A DNA stretch of 64,000 bases from Acanthococcus lagerstroemiae (GCA_031841125.1 CM063109.1:32988038-33052037); one strand, 5' to 3'. Positions 10,177 through 21,487 are shown, numbered from the stretch's first letter. The notes: a model not told the origin generated them from the sequence alone. Numbers and translations are program-made.

Positions 10177-12114
10177 CATCTTATGTTAGTTTTATATAAG
10201 CGATAAAACCGTGACCAGGTTTGCTAGTGTCGACTCCTGAAAAGGTGAAAGGTTGATGTTCGTACAAGAATATATGTGTAAAATTGGTCAACTTTAGAGC
10301 TTTTGTAATTGCTGAAAACAGGTTGGTTTTGAATCATATAACAAGTCAATTTGAAACTTGAAGTCTCTAGTTTATGATGAAAGGTAATCTGAAGCATTTT
10401 ATTCGCTCCAGGTAGATGAATAAATTGACTTTCAAAATACTGTTTTTCTTGTGGAACAGTGGACCTTTACCATTGGTACAAAACGCGCTTGTAACAAACT
10501 AATACATAGAAAATGGAGCCTTTTAAAGTTCATAAATGAAAACTAGAGACCGTAGTCTCTGAATTCATCTATTATATGACCTAAGAAAACATTTTATTGA
10601 CTAGCAAAAGCGAATTCAAGTAACATGTATTCCTATGGTGATAAGGTCCATGATCACCTTTTCATGAAATTTCACGGCAGGTCTACCAACTTTGGAAACT
10701 CTAGGTAAATCTTAGAGCCTGTGATAGCTTCAACATCCTACATTACGAGTCACGCGTCAGTGTTGCCACTCGTTCTATTTTTCCCCTCAAGCTTGTAGGA
10801 TTGAAGGAAACATGTGTGTGCCAAGTCGCCCCATGATTGCAAAGTTACCCTGTGTTACAGTATCAATCTTTGCCTCCTTGCCATAAACTTGGCTTTAAGC
10901 TTCGGAATTGAAGAATCTGAAATAATGCTGTATCGCACTTTTCATGTTTCCCTCTCTATTTAGTAAGTCGGATGATTTTTATCTTGAATCTCAATTATGT
11001 GCTTTTCTGTTTTCTTCCTTTTGTCGATTTGTTTCATTCTACAATCAAAATCAATACGAGACTTGGGTTACTCTCTGGGAAATCTGTTTTTCCTCAAGTC
11101 GCTTTCCGTAGACTGACAGCTTCGTATTTTCATTATTCGCAGCCGCATATGCTGTGTTTTCATTTTACCAACCCCTAAGACAACGATCTAGTTTCAGATT
11201 TGTTTTTGTATATTGACACCGGTTTACGTTATTTATATCGCCAGTGTGACTATACGACTATCCGACACCGATCAGATTACATAATTATTTTCATAATAGA
11301 AACGAAACATTTTTCGCACAACTAGCCTATTTTTACTGATCCGATGAGATCCTAGAATGACAATGCCGAACGTTATATAATGACTCGCCAGTCGCGTCTT
11401 CATGGAAACTCAATCATTTTTGACAATCGAAGTACTCGAAGAGTCTGACAACTCTGCAGACGATGAGAGATACTTAGTTTCTGGTAACACGGTCATGGCT
11501 TCGTGACTTCCTAACCGTTATGATATTTTTGGGCGCAATGTGGCACCGCGGACCCCCTGCCTGGCTGGAATTGCCTCTGTATTTTCCAAAAGTAACCGCG
11601 CTGACGATGACGTATCGAGTATTCCTGGAATCTCTTCTTTATGCGGCACTGACCGCCGCTACGAAAATGAATTTGACGGGTTCTCGGTCAATGTCTCCTC
11701 TATTTGCATAAAATTACGAGTGAGCTGGCTGTAACGGTCTCCACGTAATAAAGTCACCGCATATGCTTCCGCTAATCCACGGTGTAACAGCACGTGGTGC
11801 AGGCGGTGGCCGTCCGCAATTTATTTCGCCAATGTTCGTTATTAGATCAAAAACACAGAATGATGGCTCGAATGGAATTCGCTCGACAGGAGGTCAAGTA
11901 TTAAGAACTCGAGTGTAGGACTTCTTTTAAAACCGCGATGCTAATTTTTTTGAGTGATTTATTGTCGGGCTAGTCCTTTGGAAATTTAGTTTGACAGAGG
12001 TTACACTTTTTCAAGTCATGATACGAACCCAACTCATCAAAGTAGTTGCGCTGCCGGTTGCATACAAAGTTCAGTTCTCTTGTTTGTGAACGTCACCAAT
12101 GTATATTCGATGAT
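10177..12114. other. No recognisable gene
   Basis: Mostly AT-rich. A more GC- and CpG-rich stretch at about 11480-11830 has open frames without recognisable domains. I see no supported exon. Confidence 0.4.
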
Positions 12115-12205
12115 AGTGGGGCGTATGGCGGTGCACGCACGCCAAATTGGCCCCGAGACACCGCACCCCCATCCCGGAACTACCCCGATTGGGCCTGCAC
12201 CAGGA
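12115..12205 (+). repeat. Dispersed repeat, copy a
   Basis: The core TATGGCGGTGCACGCACGCC followed by AAATTGGCC and a GAGACACCGCACCCCC block matches copies at 13580-13680, 51468-51565 and 63280-63392. The copies lie on both strands. Type unknown. Confidence 0.7.
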
Positions 12206-12796
12206 TGGCCGATGTATATTATGAAGAATTCTTGTGAAACTTATATCTTCAGTTTTTTTCGCCTAAAAACAAATTTTGTTTGGAGAAATCAGACTTTTCA
12301 GTTTTTCCCCCTTCATTCATTTTCCGTGTTTTTAGCCCCGCAAAATTAGCAATTTTGAAAAGGAAAATGGGTATTAAATGTTTTTTTCAGAATACCGTTT
12401 GATGGCTAGTCTTATCCTTCACGAATAGGACTTAGATATTTCATTCTTAAAATTAAGTATTCGCGAAAATAGAAGCTGATGAAAACATTCATAAAAAAAA
12501 AAAAAAAAGAAAAAGCGATTATTGCGATCAGATTTATAGTCATGGGCGAGGGAGTATTAGGGCCGTTCTTATTTTCAACTTTTGATTTTTTTAATAAGCC
12601 ACACTCGTAGATCGGTATCTGATATTATAAAAGTTTCCTGTGCAAAATTTGAGCAAAGTACAAGTAGAAAAAGGTTAACTAGTGCTGCAAGAGGGAAGTA
12701 GTTCTTATGGAAATTCACGTTGATTTTTGGGATAATTGCTGGAGGAGCCTCTCCATATGGACTAAATTTTTTTTTCTTCTCAAATTGGCATTTAAA
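12206..12796. other. No recognisable feature
   Basis: AT-rich DNA with a 16-A run at about 12495-12510. Nothing else is supported. Confidence 0.45.
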
Positions 12797-13035
12797 GAGT
12801 CGCTGAATTCATATCAGGGGTAATTTCCCTACCTCGGGCCATCGGGATCCATAGGAGCTAATTTCCAGTAATTCCAATTTCCAACAATTTCCGAGTTCTT
12901 TACATCAATAACAGGATTTTCTGAGTCACTAAATTCACTCCAGAGTTCTTCTTCAGCTCCTCTCAAAGCTTGAGGCCCCCCAGGGGGCTAATATTCAACT
13001 ACTCTAACGTCCCGAATTTCCAAGTTCTTTACACA
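12797..13035 (+). repeat. Two tandem satellite-like units (about 128 bp)
   Basis: GAGTCGCTGAATTCA (12797) recurs as GAGTCACTAAATTCA (12923). CCGAGTTCTTTACA near 12893 recurs as CCAAGTTCTTTACA near 13020. The GTCGCTGAATTC motif is shared with the larger arrays near 43.9, 45.4, 54.5 and 57 kb. Confidence 0.65.
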
Positions 13036-13579
13036 CGGTTTAAATATGTTTTTAGGGGTATTAATTCATTTCAAGAATTTAGATGCTGCAGCGCGAAACA
13101 GATCCGATTGGGAAAAGTTGAATGAAATAATGTTCATGCATAATTTTGAAATTCCTTAACTATGTACTAGCACCACTACCCGCTCTTCATGTGGGACTAC
13201 TTTAAATGGGGAATGAAAACTGAAAACTAATATTAGAACAATCTCATCTATCACTAATTATATAATCGCTAATATACAGGGTATCTCTTCTGCAATGTCT
13301 CCCCCTTCATCCTGGTAAGTTGGCAACCTACCCCGACAATATGAAAATATTTGATGGCTGTAACTGCCTCTCTTCAGGAATCCAGATATTATTAAGGGAA
13401 AAAAGTCTCTAATCTCTGATTTATAATGAAGTGTTTGTTTTTCTGTGTCCCTTTCGGCGGATCCAGGGGCGTTAGAAATATGGTATCCAACCCTTTTGGC
13501 CATCACCGACTCTAAATTCAAAATTACACGCAACTTTACTCGGAGCATCCCTTTCTTCCTGCTCTGTAGATATACTGAG

Positions 13580-13680
13580 GGTGTGCTGATGGGGGCGCTT
13601 GGCCTTACGCTGTGGTGGGGCCACTTTGACATGCGTGCATCGCCATACGTCCCACCACACCATCTATGTATGCAGAAATA
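13580..13680 (-). repeat. Dispersed repeat, copy b
   Basis: Minus-strand core TATGGCGATGCACGCATGTC followed by AAAGTGGCCCC; see the copy at 12115-12205. DNA on either side (13036-13579, 13681-13847) shows no supported gene, although GGCGGATCCAGGGGCG at about 13454 resembles the end of the hAT MITE at 39717. Confidence 0.7.
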
Positions 13681-13847
13681 TGTATTTACTTTCAAATATG
13701 CATTCATTCTCAAACATGCAAAAATAGTCATTTTCAAATTTGTTATGCAGACTCAGGAGATTATGAAATGTAAAATAAATTGCTCAGATTTAAGAGGCAA
13801 TGTAAGCAAAAAATATGCATTTGCATATATTTTTCCCTGCCCTATTC

Positions 13848-14320
13848 CTAACCATTCCGGCACCTGCTTGCCCTTTTATTCTCTTTGTATTTATTATTCT
13901 AAAGTCTCCTGACCAAAAATCATTCTCTTCTTTCCACTTTACTTCACTTATTCCAGCTATTTCTAGGTTAATCCTCTTTTCATTTCTCTCTTAAGATGCT
14001 CGAAACTTCCAGCTCCATTCAAGCTTCTTACATTCCAAGTATCTATTTTAATTGCGCCTTTCTTTTTAAAATTTTCCGATAATGACGCTCCCCAGTAGCC
14101 ATCTCCCGGACATCCGAATGGGAAGCTTTTTACGTCCGGGAAAATTATATACCTGTTGGAACGCCATCATCAATAATTAATATTTAGGAAAGCTACATTT
14201 CTTGGAAAGTGATACTGTTGTAGTTTTTCATTGCTTTCAACGGGGTTTATCTGTCGGAGATTGCCTTCTCCTTGGTGCTTTTGGTCGAAGTTTTAACAAT
14301 ACACAACCTCATAGAAAGTC
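13848..14320 (-). mobile_element. RTE-like LINE, 5' fragment only
   Basis: This stretch aligns along its whole length with 37765-38235 of the larger LINE copy, on the same strand. It includes ATTATATACCTGTTGGAACG and the region for the start of the apurinic endonuclease (IWNV-type motif). Only the 5' end of the element is present. It is non-functional, with many substitutions and small indels relative to the longer copy. Confidence 0.8.
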
Positions 14321-14554
14321 TTTTTTTTTCTTTCATTTTTTTACTTTTTACACTCAAGCTTCCTCACCACGACAAGGTATCAACCAAGAGAACGATCAGA
14401 CAAATAAAAACTTTAAAAAATTATTCAGGCTTGTTATGACTAATGTATGTTAAGAGTGATTACGGAGCACGGCAGCCGAATCCCCAAGCAAGAGACTCCT
14501 ACCAAAATCCAAAAATTGTTTCTTTCAAAATGTATACTAACAAAATTCGCTATT

Positions 14555-14793
14555 ATATTTCGTCGGTCTAGTACAAAAAGGTTCCTCGTGCTTTTTGAGG
14601 TATTTTACAAAATTGGTATCACTGGGAAGGAAATTTTGCGCTCTATCGATTGCAACACTTTTTCTACGAGGAACCTTTCTGCACTAACCGACGAAGTATT
14701 GCAATCGACAAAGCGCAAAATTTCCTTTCCAGTGATATCAATTTTGTAAAATCCCTCAAAAAGCACGAGGAACTTTCTTGCACTAGACCAACG
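14555..14793. mobile_element. Large foldback element, about 90-bp arms
   Basis: The left arm starts at CGTCGGTCTAGT and runs through GTTCCTCGTGCTTTTTGAGG to ATCGATTGCAA. The right arm mirrors it from TTGCAATCGA to ACTAGACCAACG. A third short copy of the CGAGGAACCTTTCTGCACTA type sits in the loop. The transcript would form a long, nearly perfect hairpin. Confidence 0.85.
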
Positions 14794-14944
14794 ATTTATT
14801 CTGAGGTACTTTTTCCGTCGACGAGTGAACACGTCGCGGTGGACGATTGAAGCTGCCCACGACGAAAATCGAGCTTACTCGGCGAATGAAAATATGAAAA
14901 TGGCATCTCAGCGTACTCGGTCGGGTTTTTCTGGTACTCTAAAG

Positions 14945-15065
14945 CAGGGTTGGCATGTAGAGAATGAAATTACATTAATTACAATTCTCTACCTGTAAAG
15001 TTTGTATGTAGAGAATTCAGGTAGAGAATGTATAGATGTAGAGTATGTAGAGATGTAGAGAATTG
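14945..15065 (+). repeat. Left subterminal GTAGAGAA motif cluster
   Basis: Multiple copies of ATGTAGAGAAT-type motifs occur in both orientations within 120 bp of the hAT end. Subterminal motif clusters bind transposase in known hAT elements; here that is inference. Confidence 0.65.
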
Positions 15066-15827
15066 TTTAAATAATACTTAGTACTTACTGATAAGGCTTT
15101 TCAAATTTACAAATTATTGATTATTACGAATTATCATCAATAAAAGGCAAGAATGGTTTAATTTTCAGGGTTTACTTGAACAAAACGGCAGTATATTTAT
15201 AGAACAAGTCTTTGTTTGTGCTCTATACTGTTATAAATTTGTTCGAAAGCAAGAATTGTGTTTTGTGTATGCTATCTGGAACACTGGAAGTACTAGCTGG
15301 TAGATACTAGAGGAGATTAACCTCCCCAAAGTTTTTGCCAAAAAGCGTAAGAACCAGAGAAACACTAAAACTTCTATAAGGAATTGTGGATAAATGTCTG
15401 GTTATTTATCTCCCGTTTCCTAACATATCCTGACTATAGGACTAGACAAGACAATCAAAAGTTGGGCGGAGAAACGTTCTCTGAAGTCCAAAGAACTAAA
15501 AATTACAAAATGAAATACCTACCTTTGAGACTTCAAAGTTCAAACTTCATACATATAAGCTTATAAAGTTAGAAAATTTTCTAAGTAAGTAGGTAGTTGG
15601 AAGAAATAAGACTGCAGTAAAAATGTAATGGTATGAAATGAACATTTTATTTCAAATAGTGAAAGTAAGTCATCAAGTATGCCTGGAAAAGAACAAGAAA
15701 GATTATATTAATTATCATTTACATCTGCTGGCTCAAAGGCTCAAACTAGTTTCAATTTTATAAAATTAAAGCAGTACTTATTAAGTAAGTATCAATAACT
15801 ATAGGTACCTACAGCCTATACACATAA

Positions 15828-16199
15828 CTAATAATCATCGCATTTATTAGAGTCTTTCAGTTTAAGGCTATAATAAATGAACAATAACTTTTTTGATACT
15901 TCAAAAGAAAGCCGGTTACGTAATTTATTGTGCACAAATGACTACTGCGAGAATAAACGTTCTAGTGATGCTGATGAAGCCGGAATTCGAATTAACTTCA
16001 ATGCAATTTTACTCAGTGAGGGGCAATGTGCTTTCGCCATATTCCAGAAAGCGATGGGATCGTCTATATTTTTCTGTAATAACTTAGAGAAAAAACCTCT
16101 CCTTTCTTGAAACAGTGCTAGCTCAGTTAATCCATCAAGATCAAGTTCATTCAAGAAAAAATCTTGGATATCCTTCTTCTGAGCAGTTGACAATCTACC
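15828..16199 (-). pseudogene. hAT transposase C-terminal (dimerisation) exon, broken
   Basis: Minus-strand translation gives a hAT C-terminal dimerisation domain: DIQDFFLNELDLDGL, then PIAFWNMAKAHCPSLSKIAL, RIPASSASLERLFSQ and KLRNRLSFEVSKKLLF. The family pattern W....YP.L..LA...L.IPASSA.SER.FS is clear. An in-frame TAG (about 15942-15944) falls directly after LERLFSQ. The reading frame continues beyond it to a natural TAG at 15828-15830, so a nonsense mutation interrupts the domain. The upstream exon boundary is uncertain, because AG sites near 16185-16200 could all serve. This is the last exon of the transposase whose core lies at 19399-20697. Confidence 0.88.
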
Positions 16200-16230
16200 C
16201 GTAGAACATTTCACCGACAAAAGGCCTAAA

Positions 16231-16253
16231 AAACGTTGGCATCGCCAACGTTT
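16231..16253. repeat. Perfect 10-bp hairpin
   Basis: AAACGTTGGC, loop ATC, GCCAACGTTT. It lies just upstream, in transcript order, of the hAT C-terminal exon. Around it (16200-16520) ATTTCACCGACATTTTAC-like phrases recur irregularly. Role unknown. Confidence 0.7.
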
Positions 16254-17279
16254 CTCGTAGGTATTCTGGTGGTTACACATATGAAAACAATGTTCAAATT
16301 CGGCGGTGCGCACGTTTTGGAACCGCTCATACGCAGATGTTACCGATATACCACGGAGTAGTAAGTCGGTGATTCGGATGTAGTGCCCACAATAATGTCG
16401 GTGTTGTAGATGGGTCACTGATATTTTGCCGCTGTTTTACCCATACGTCTTTATCAACATTTCACCGATATTTTACAAGTGTGCGGTTGCTAACATTACA
16501 CCGACATTTTACCAACATTTTACTCACTTTTCACTCAGATTCCACATACATACTACGCATGGGTATGCGCATACAATATACTGATATCTAATGCAGATAT
16601 GAGAAATGAATGTTACGATTAATTAGTGTGTATATATTTATTTATAATAACTATACTTAATACTGGTCGTAATTTAGCGTTCTTCGAGCCCCTGCAGCTG
16701 TATTTTCTGCTGGTCGCCATGTCCCCGATGTCCCTGGTTCCTGTTCCTGAACAGTTGACATTTGTCGTACTGCTGATGACAGTTCTGGATTTCTCGAAAC
16801 TTTCTTTTGAGTTGGTATTTTTTTTTTTTGGGGGGGGGGGCTGGATTTCTTACTGCTTTTACTATGGTACCTCACGCGTGTTCCGTGGGTATTCTTCACC
16901 CACTCGTGAATGGTGTGAAGTGCGTCTCTGTGGCTTTCCAAAATGGACGATGAAAACTCTGCGAAGAAGTCAGTTCAGATAAAACAATTAGTCTCGTTTC
17001 ATTCAAAAATGAGATTTGTATAAAATTATGTACGTCGTTTTCTTCTTCTATTCCCGTTTATTTTCATTCGCGGGGATCTTGTAGTGAAATCGAATTATGG
17101 AAGTGTGAGGACGAACAGGTTTTGGAATTTCACTATAGTAAAACCTCAGTCGCGCATAAAAAAATCGTCTGAAATTGTTTCCACCACTTATGGCATCTCT
17201 TTGCTATACCCTATTTTGACACCTACATCTGATCTACTTATTTACATCTCGTAGTTCACTTTCCAACACTGGTTTCAAT

Positions 17280-17448
17280 AAGTGGCGGCCCAAGGGTGTG
17301 TTTCTGTGGCTCAAACCACTCTGTTATGAGCACAAAGCCTCGGAAAAAGCGTGTACAACTCAAAAATTTATTTGAAGAAGGTCAAATAGCATTGACAAAG
17401 TACCGAAAGTAGTTTAGCCATCGGCGTTCTCAGCTCGGGCCGCCGCTG
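17280..17448. mobile_element. hAT MITE inside the larger hAT element
   Basis: The left end AAGTGGCGGCCCAAGG pairs with the right end CTCGGGCCGCCGCTG. Flanks GTTTCAAT (17272-17279) and GTCTCAAT (17449-17456) form an 8-bp duplication with one mismatch. At 169 bp it is non-coding. Confidence 0.8.
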
Positions 17449-17693
17449 GTCTCAATATTATTTTTGTAATTTCTTCTATCATCGAAATACACTTGCCCAA
17501 TTAAAATTAATGCACCTACTCTGATATTCAAAACTAAGCAACAATAGCAAGAAGAATTAAACACAATCCGCCAGGGATCTGGCTCAAGCCTATAGTTACT
17601 TCCTCAACACTCCTGTCTCCTTGTTCATAAAATTGGTATGAAAATCCTACATTCAATTATATAGAGGTTATCTTCAAGCCTTTTTTATAAATA

Positions 17694-18920
17694 CTAGGGG
17701 GCTTCTCAACCTAGCAGCTTCGTGGCCTAACCACCGCCCTCATTCACTTCGCTTGTGCCGGCCTAACTCGGCGCTACGCACCCCGCCACTCCACCTATTA
17801 CTCAGTCTTTGTGTCAGTCCTCTTTGTTCCTCAATAGAGGCTTGCTAATACCTTCTTGACCTCTTCTACCTAACCAAACCCCTGCCCTAGCCTCATCAAT
17901 GCTGCCCATCAGAACTCCCTCCACCACCATGACTGCCTTCACACGCCAAGGTGGCCTCTGCAACCACAGCTCTCTCCCTATCACGACCTCCTGCATTACC
18001 CCACCCGGCCACCTCATCATGGTCCTCCCACTCACTATCTTTTTTCTCCCTCAGAACTTCTCACTTCACTTTTGACTCATAAGACCTATCATTTCTTCCT
18101 ATTTTCGAAAGTTCATCACTTCATTTCTTTATCAGAAGTTCTACAATTTATTTCACAGACATTCCCTCGCACCAAGTCTCCGCCACAAAGTTTGCCACAT
18201 CATTCTTCAGAAATTCTGGTGTGTAGGTCCAACACTACATTCCTTTTCCGGAAGATTTTCAGTTTCTTTCCCTTCTCAGAAGATCTACCATTTCGTTTCT
18301 CTCAAGACACCTGGTAGTTTGATTTTCTCTCCTAGAAGATCTGCCATTTCATTTCATTTTCAAAAGATCTATGATTTGTCCCATTATGGTTCCCCGCTTT
18401 GTTTTTCTCAGCAGGTATCGACTTAATTCCTCCCCAATAGGTTTACCCCCTTCTTCCATTCTCAAAAGCTCTACTAGCGCATATTCGTCTCAAAATATCC
18501 ACTTTTACCCGTCAGAAGGTCTACCCCCTTCATTTTTTCTGGACAGATTTACGACTCCGTTTCTCTCAAATAGCTTTACCACTATTTTTCTTCCAAAAGT
18601 TCTACTAATCTTGATTTCTTTTCAGAGAATTTGGAAGCTTACAACTTCATTTTTCTCTCAGGTTATAGTATATGACTTAATTCTCACCTCGTGGGTTTAC
18701 GACTTCATTTCTCTTTTAAGAGGGTCTAAACATAACACTTTTCCTCGCAGAAGATTCACCGAATCACTTCCTTTTTAAAAGTCTACTACTTTTGCCCCCC
18801 TTAAACTATATAGGACCGAATTCTCCTCTTCAGGGATTAACACTTCATTTATTTTTCAGAGCATCTATTATTTCCCCAAACACGAACTGGGACTGGGACT
18901 GGGACACAAAATAGTACTAT
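17694..18920 (-). mobile_element. Degenerate non-autonomous Helitron
   Basis: The minus strand ends ...GAAGCCCCCTAG followed by T, with a preceding GC-rich stem (GGCCACGAAGC), as in the intact copy at 22920-26319. The body is the same kind of C/T-rich DNA on the plus strand. The 5' end is poorly kept: TATAGTACTATTTTG near 18905-18918 may be the decayed terminus. It was inserted inside the hAT element. There is no coding capacity. Confidence 0.6.
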
Positions 18921-19398
18921 ACTAGGTATGTGGAATATAAGTTACGAGGGGCACAAGAAGTCCGGAAGTCGGACGTTCTTTTTCGTTTATAACTCCTGAA
19001 TATACTGAGAGGATCCCAGTACCCTTTCAAACTGAGACCCAGAATACGTTTGCTGCTCAGAATGAAATTATGTGCTAAAAACAGAGTTCTTCTCGATAAG
19101 TGTAAACTTATGTTGTTAGCCTATAGACGTTACCTATTATACATGAATAAAGGTATGAATTATATCAAGGTGTCATTATGTATTTGGAAAACTATATGTG
19201 AATTCATTACCTACCTCAGGCATATTTGAAAATCCAGTGTTCCGATGGCGATAATAGGTGCCTTTCGAAACACAACCTCTGCCGGGTAAATAATATTGGC
19301 GTTTCCTGCTGCTTGATCCTGCATCAGTACTGGTACCATCCATTTTCATTGAATTTGTATCACTTAGAAAAATTCACAATAATACAACACAGCAGCAA

Positions 19399-20697
19399 TC
19401 AACAACATTGATGCAAATTTTGGGTGAAGAGCATAACCAGCAAGGGCACAAACATTCTTCAGTGCCATTCAACGACGCTTTTCAATTTCAAATTGAAGTT
19501 CAGGAAATTTTTCAGGCATTTCAAGTTCTAACCATAGATTTACTGCTTCGGCCGCTGATTTCTCTTTTTTCTGGCTTTCATCAATCAATTCACAAACAGG
19601 ATTAAATAAATTAACAAAGTCTTCTACCTGTTCATAAAAGTCATTATCCAGAACTAAAGAACGAACTTCATCATCCATCTTGCAACCAAGTACCTTATCA
19701 CAAGCTATTTCTCTCATGAATTGTGCATTACGTAGAAAGTTCTTTGTAACTATCACGATACGACTTCCATCTTATATCAATAGGCAGCACAACCCTGACA
19801 CCTCCTTTTTTGAGTAAAGCATCTGTCATTTCAGGGCGTCTGAATTCTTTCACAATCAACAATAACTGCCGGTTCAACTTATTTGAAACTAAATCTTTTG
19901 CCAGCAAATTACCTGTATGAGCATTGCATGAAGAATGCCACAGGTCACTAAGCCTTCCCATCTTCAGCATATTACTTGCATTATCTGATACAAGTGCATA
20001 CAGGTTAGTGTTATACATTTCCTTTGCCTTCTTCTTAACTTCTTCCACTATTTCATTCAATTTTTCACCAGTTTCAGCTTCACTACTGATATCCCAAGCA
20101 TCCAGAAATAAATGTGCTCCATCAACATTACTGATCATTGTTGTTACTGTCTTCTTGTTACTGTTTTCATTTTTCCACCCATCAATCAACAGCGTCAAAT
20201 TGGGTAAAGAAGTTTCTTTCAATTCAGCTACCAAATCATTATAGACTTCATCGAGCAGAGAAGAAGATAACGCCTTACAATTAGGTACCTACCTGTGATG
20301 CATACGCCGGACGAATACTTTTAACAAAATTTTTAAAATGATCAGAGTCCACAACTGAGAAGGGTATATTACACGCATAAAAAAACTGTGCTAGGTTTTT
20401 CGTAATTTCCTTAACTTCTTTAGGTGAAACTGTATCGATAAAGCGTTCCATTAATTTTGCTTTACAGGTAGATTTCTTCCTTGAGTCAGGGGAGGAGCTT
20501 AGACCAGATGGCTTTGATGGCGTGTAGATAGAACAAGAACTTGTAGTTTCATACTTCAAATCGGTACTGACACTGGAATAATGAGAGCTTAAATCAGGGT
20601 CAGGACTCAAGTCAGAAGATCCAGAGAAAGCTGAATCGCAAGGAACATCCAAAAAGACTGATCCATCTTCTTCCTTGTTGGCATTATCATATGTCAT
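19399..20697 (-). pseudogene. hAT transposase core, frameshifted
   Basis: The catalytic body of the transposase begins after TATGTAG at 20698, in phase with exon 2. It reads MTYDNANKEEDG, then SPKEVKEITKNLAQFFYAC, FVKSIRPAYASQ, LTLLIDGWKNENSNKK, VSDNASNMLKMG, CNAHTGNLLAKDL, PIDIRWKSYRDSY and AGYALHPKF. DGW and the later D-rich blocks fit the RNase H-like fold of hAT transposases. I see three breaks. One extra base near 20282-20290 shifts the frame between RPAYASQVGT and ALSSSLLDEVY. A second shift lies near 19748, after RWKSYRDSYK. An in-frame TGA lies at about 19469, just before MALKNVCALAG. Typical hAT proteins are 600-800 residues, and the pieces here account for most of that. Confidence 0.88.
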
Positions 20698-20785
20698 CTA
20701 CATATACATACATATTAAAATTATCACAAATTATCCATTCTGCTGAACGGCTGAACTAGATACTACTACGCCAAGAGTTGCTTAC

Positions 20786-20957
20786 TTGTATGATCTCTAG
20801 ATTCTCTACTTCAGTTGACGAAGCTTGTGACGCAGTCATTACAAGGTTTAAGTCTGAACGTGAACGATGAAAAAATGCCTCTGAGTTTTTGTTCAACGCA
20901 ATAGCGGCCGATTGAGTTCCTTCTGATCTCTGTAGCTTTTTTGGCTTACAAACTCTC
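20786..20957 (-). pseudogene. hAT transposase exon 2 (completes BED finger)
   Basis: The exon is bounded by GATGACAG|GAGAG at 20958 and ATACAA|GTAAGC at 20785. Its first base completes the arginine codon left by exon 1 and supplies RVC. The finger therefore reads C-x2-C...H-x3-C across the splice. The remaining 50 or so residues are Ser-rich linker. No break is seen in this exon. The acceptor choice is inferred from phase and from the zinc ligand. Confidence 0.65.
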
Positions 20958-21081
20958 CTGTCATCAACATCAAACCGTGAGAATGCTTATGTGTAAATCT
21001 TTATAGAAATATAATTGCGTATTTGTATCTTATTATGATTTTATGATGTAATTTCAAAGTACATCACTATATATATCTTAC

Positions 21082-21236
21082 CTGTGAGATTTCAGCCTCT
21101 CCTGCGCGGTGTTGGTTAGTTCCGCATCGCAAACATTGCACCGTGCGAACCATTTACTGCCCCTTGTAATGGATGTATAGTTCAGTTCTCCATACAGAGT
21201 CGAAGTTTTTCGTCCGCGCTTAGAAGAACTACTCAT
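21082..21236 (-). pseudogene. hAT transposase exon 1, BED zinc finger
   Basis: Translation from the ATG at 21236 starts MSSSSKRGRKTSTLYGELNY and continues SKWFARCNVCDAELTNTAQ to RLKSHR. This is the first half of a BED finger, with ligands Cys-x2-Cys and His. The exon ends at CACAG|GTAAGA. BED fingers at the N terminus bind DNA in many hAT transposases. An upstream in-frame ATG at 21353 is an alternative start. The exon is intact, but it belongs to a gene broken further downstream. Confidence 0.8.
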
Positions 21237-21361
21237 AGTTGTAACTTTTGGAATTAAAAAATCGAAATTTGTAATCGTAATTTTTGTAGGTAATTCATAA
21301 ATTCTCATAACCACGAGATCAACATCAATTCTGTTATCATTATCAGTTATCATTTAACTTT

Positions 21362-21479
21362 TCTGAATTTCTCTACGTTCTCTACATTCTCTACGTATTA
21401 TCTACATTCCCTACATGCTTATGGATTCTTTACGTTCTCTACAGTAGAGAATAAAAAGCATGTAGATTTTCCAACCCTG
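21362..21479 (-). repeat. Right subterminal TTCTCTAC motif cluster
   Basis: TTCTCTAC, TTATCTAC, TTCCCTAC and similar motifs occur repeatedly just inside the right hAT end. They match the cluster at the left end in inverted orientation. Confidence 0.65.
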
Positions 21480-21487
21480 CTCTAAAG

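Larger units (their letters stand above)
14945..21479 (-). mobile_element. hAT transposon, 6.5 kb, with nested insertions
   Basis: The termini are CAGGGTTGG on the left and, read inward from the right, CAGGGTTGG followed by AAAATCTACATG. The flanks are a perfect 8-bp duplication, CTCTAAAG, at 14937-14944 and 21480-21487, which is diagnostic of hAT insertion. The minus strand encodes a spliced transposase that is now broken. The zone between the transposase core and its C-terminal exon (16.2-19.4 kb) has gained a MITE (17280-17448) and a degenerate Helitron (17694-18920). Without these the element would be nearer 5 kb. It cannot be autonomous now. Confidence 0.93.

Noticed and set aside
13258..13912. 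Opposed open frames of about 155 codons on both strands
   Set aside because: They run across a dispersed repeat and share no known domain; mutual overlap argues for chance.
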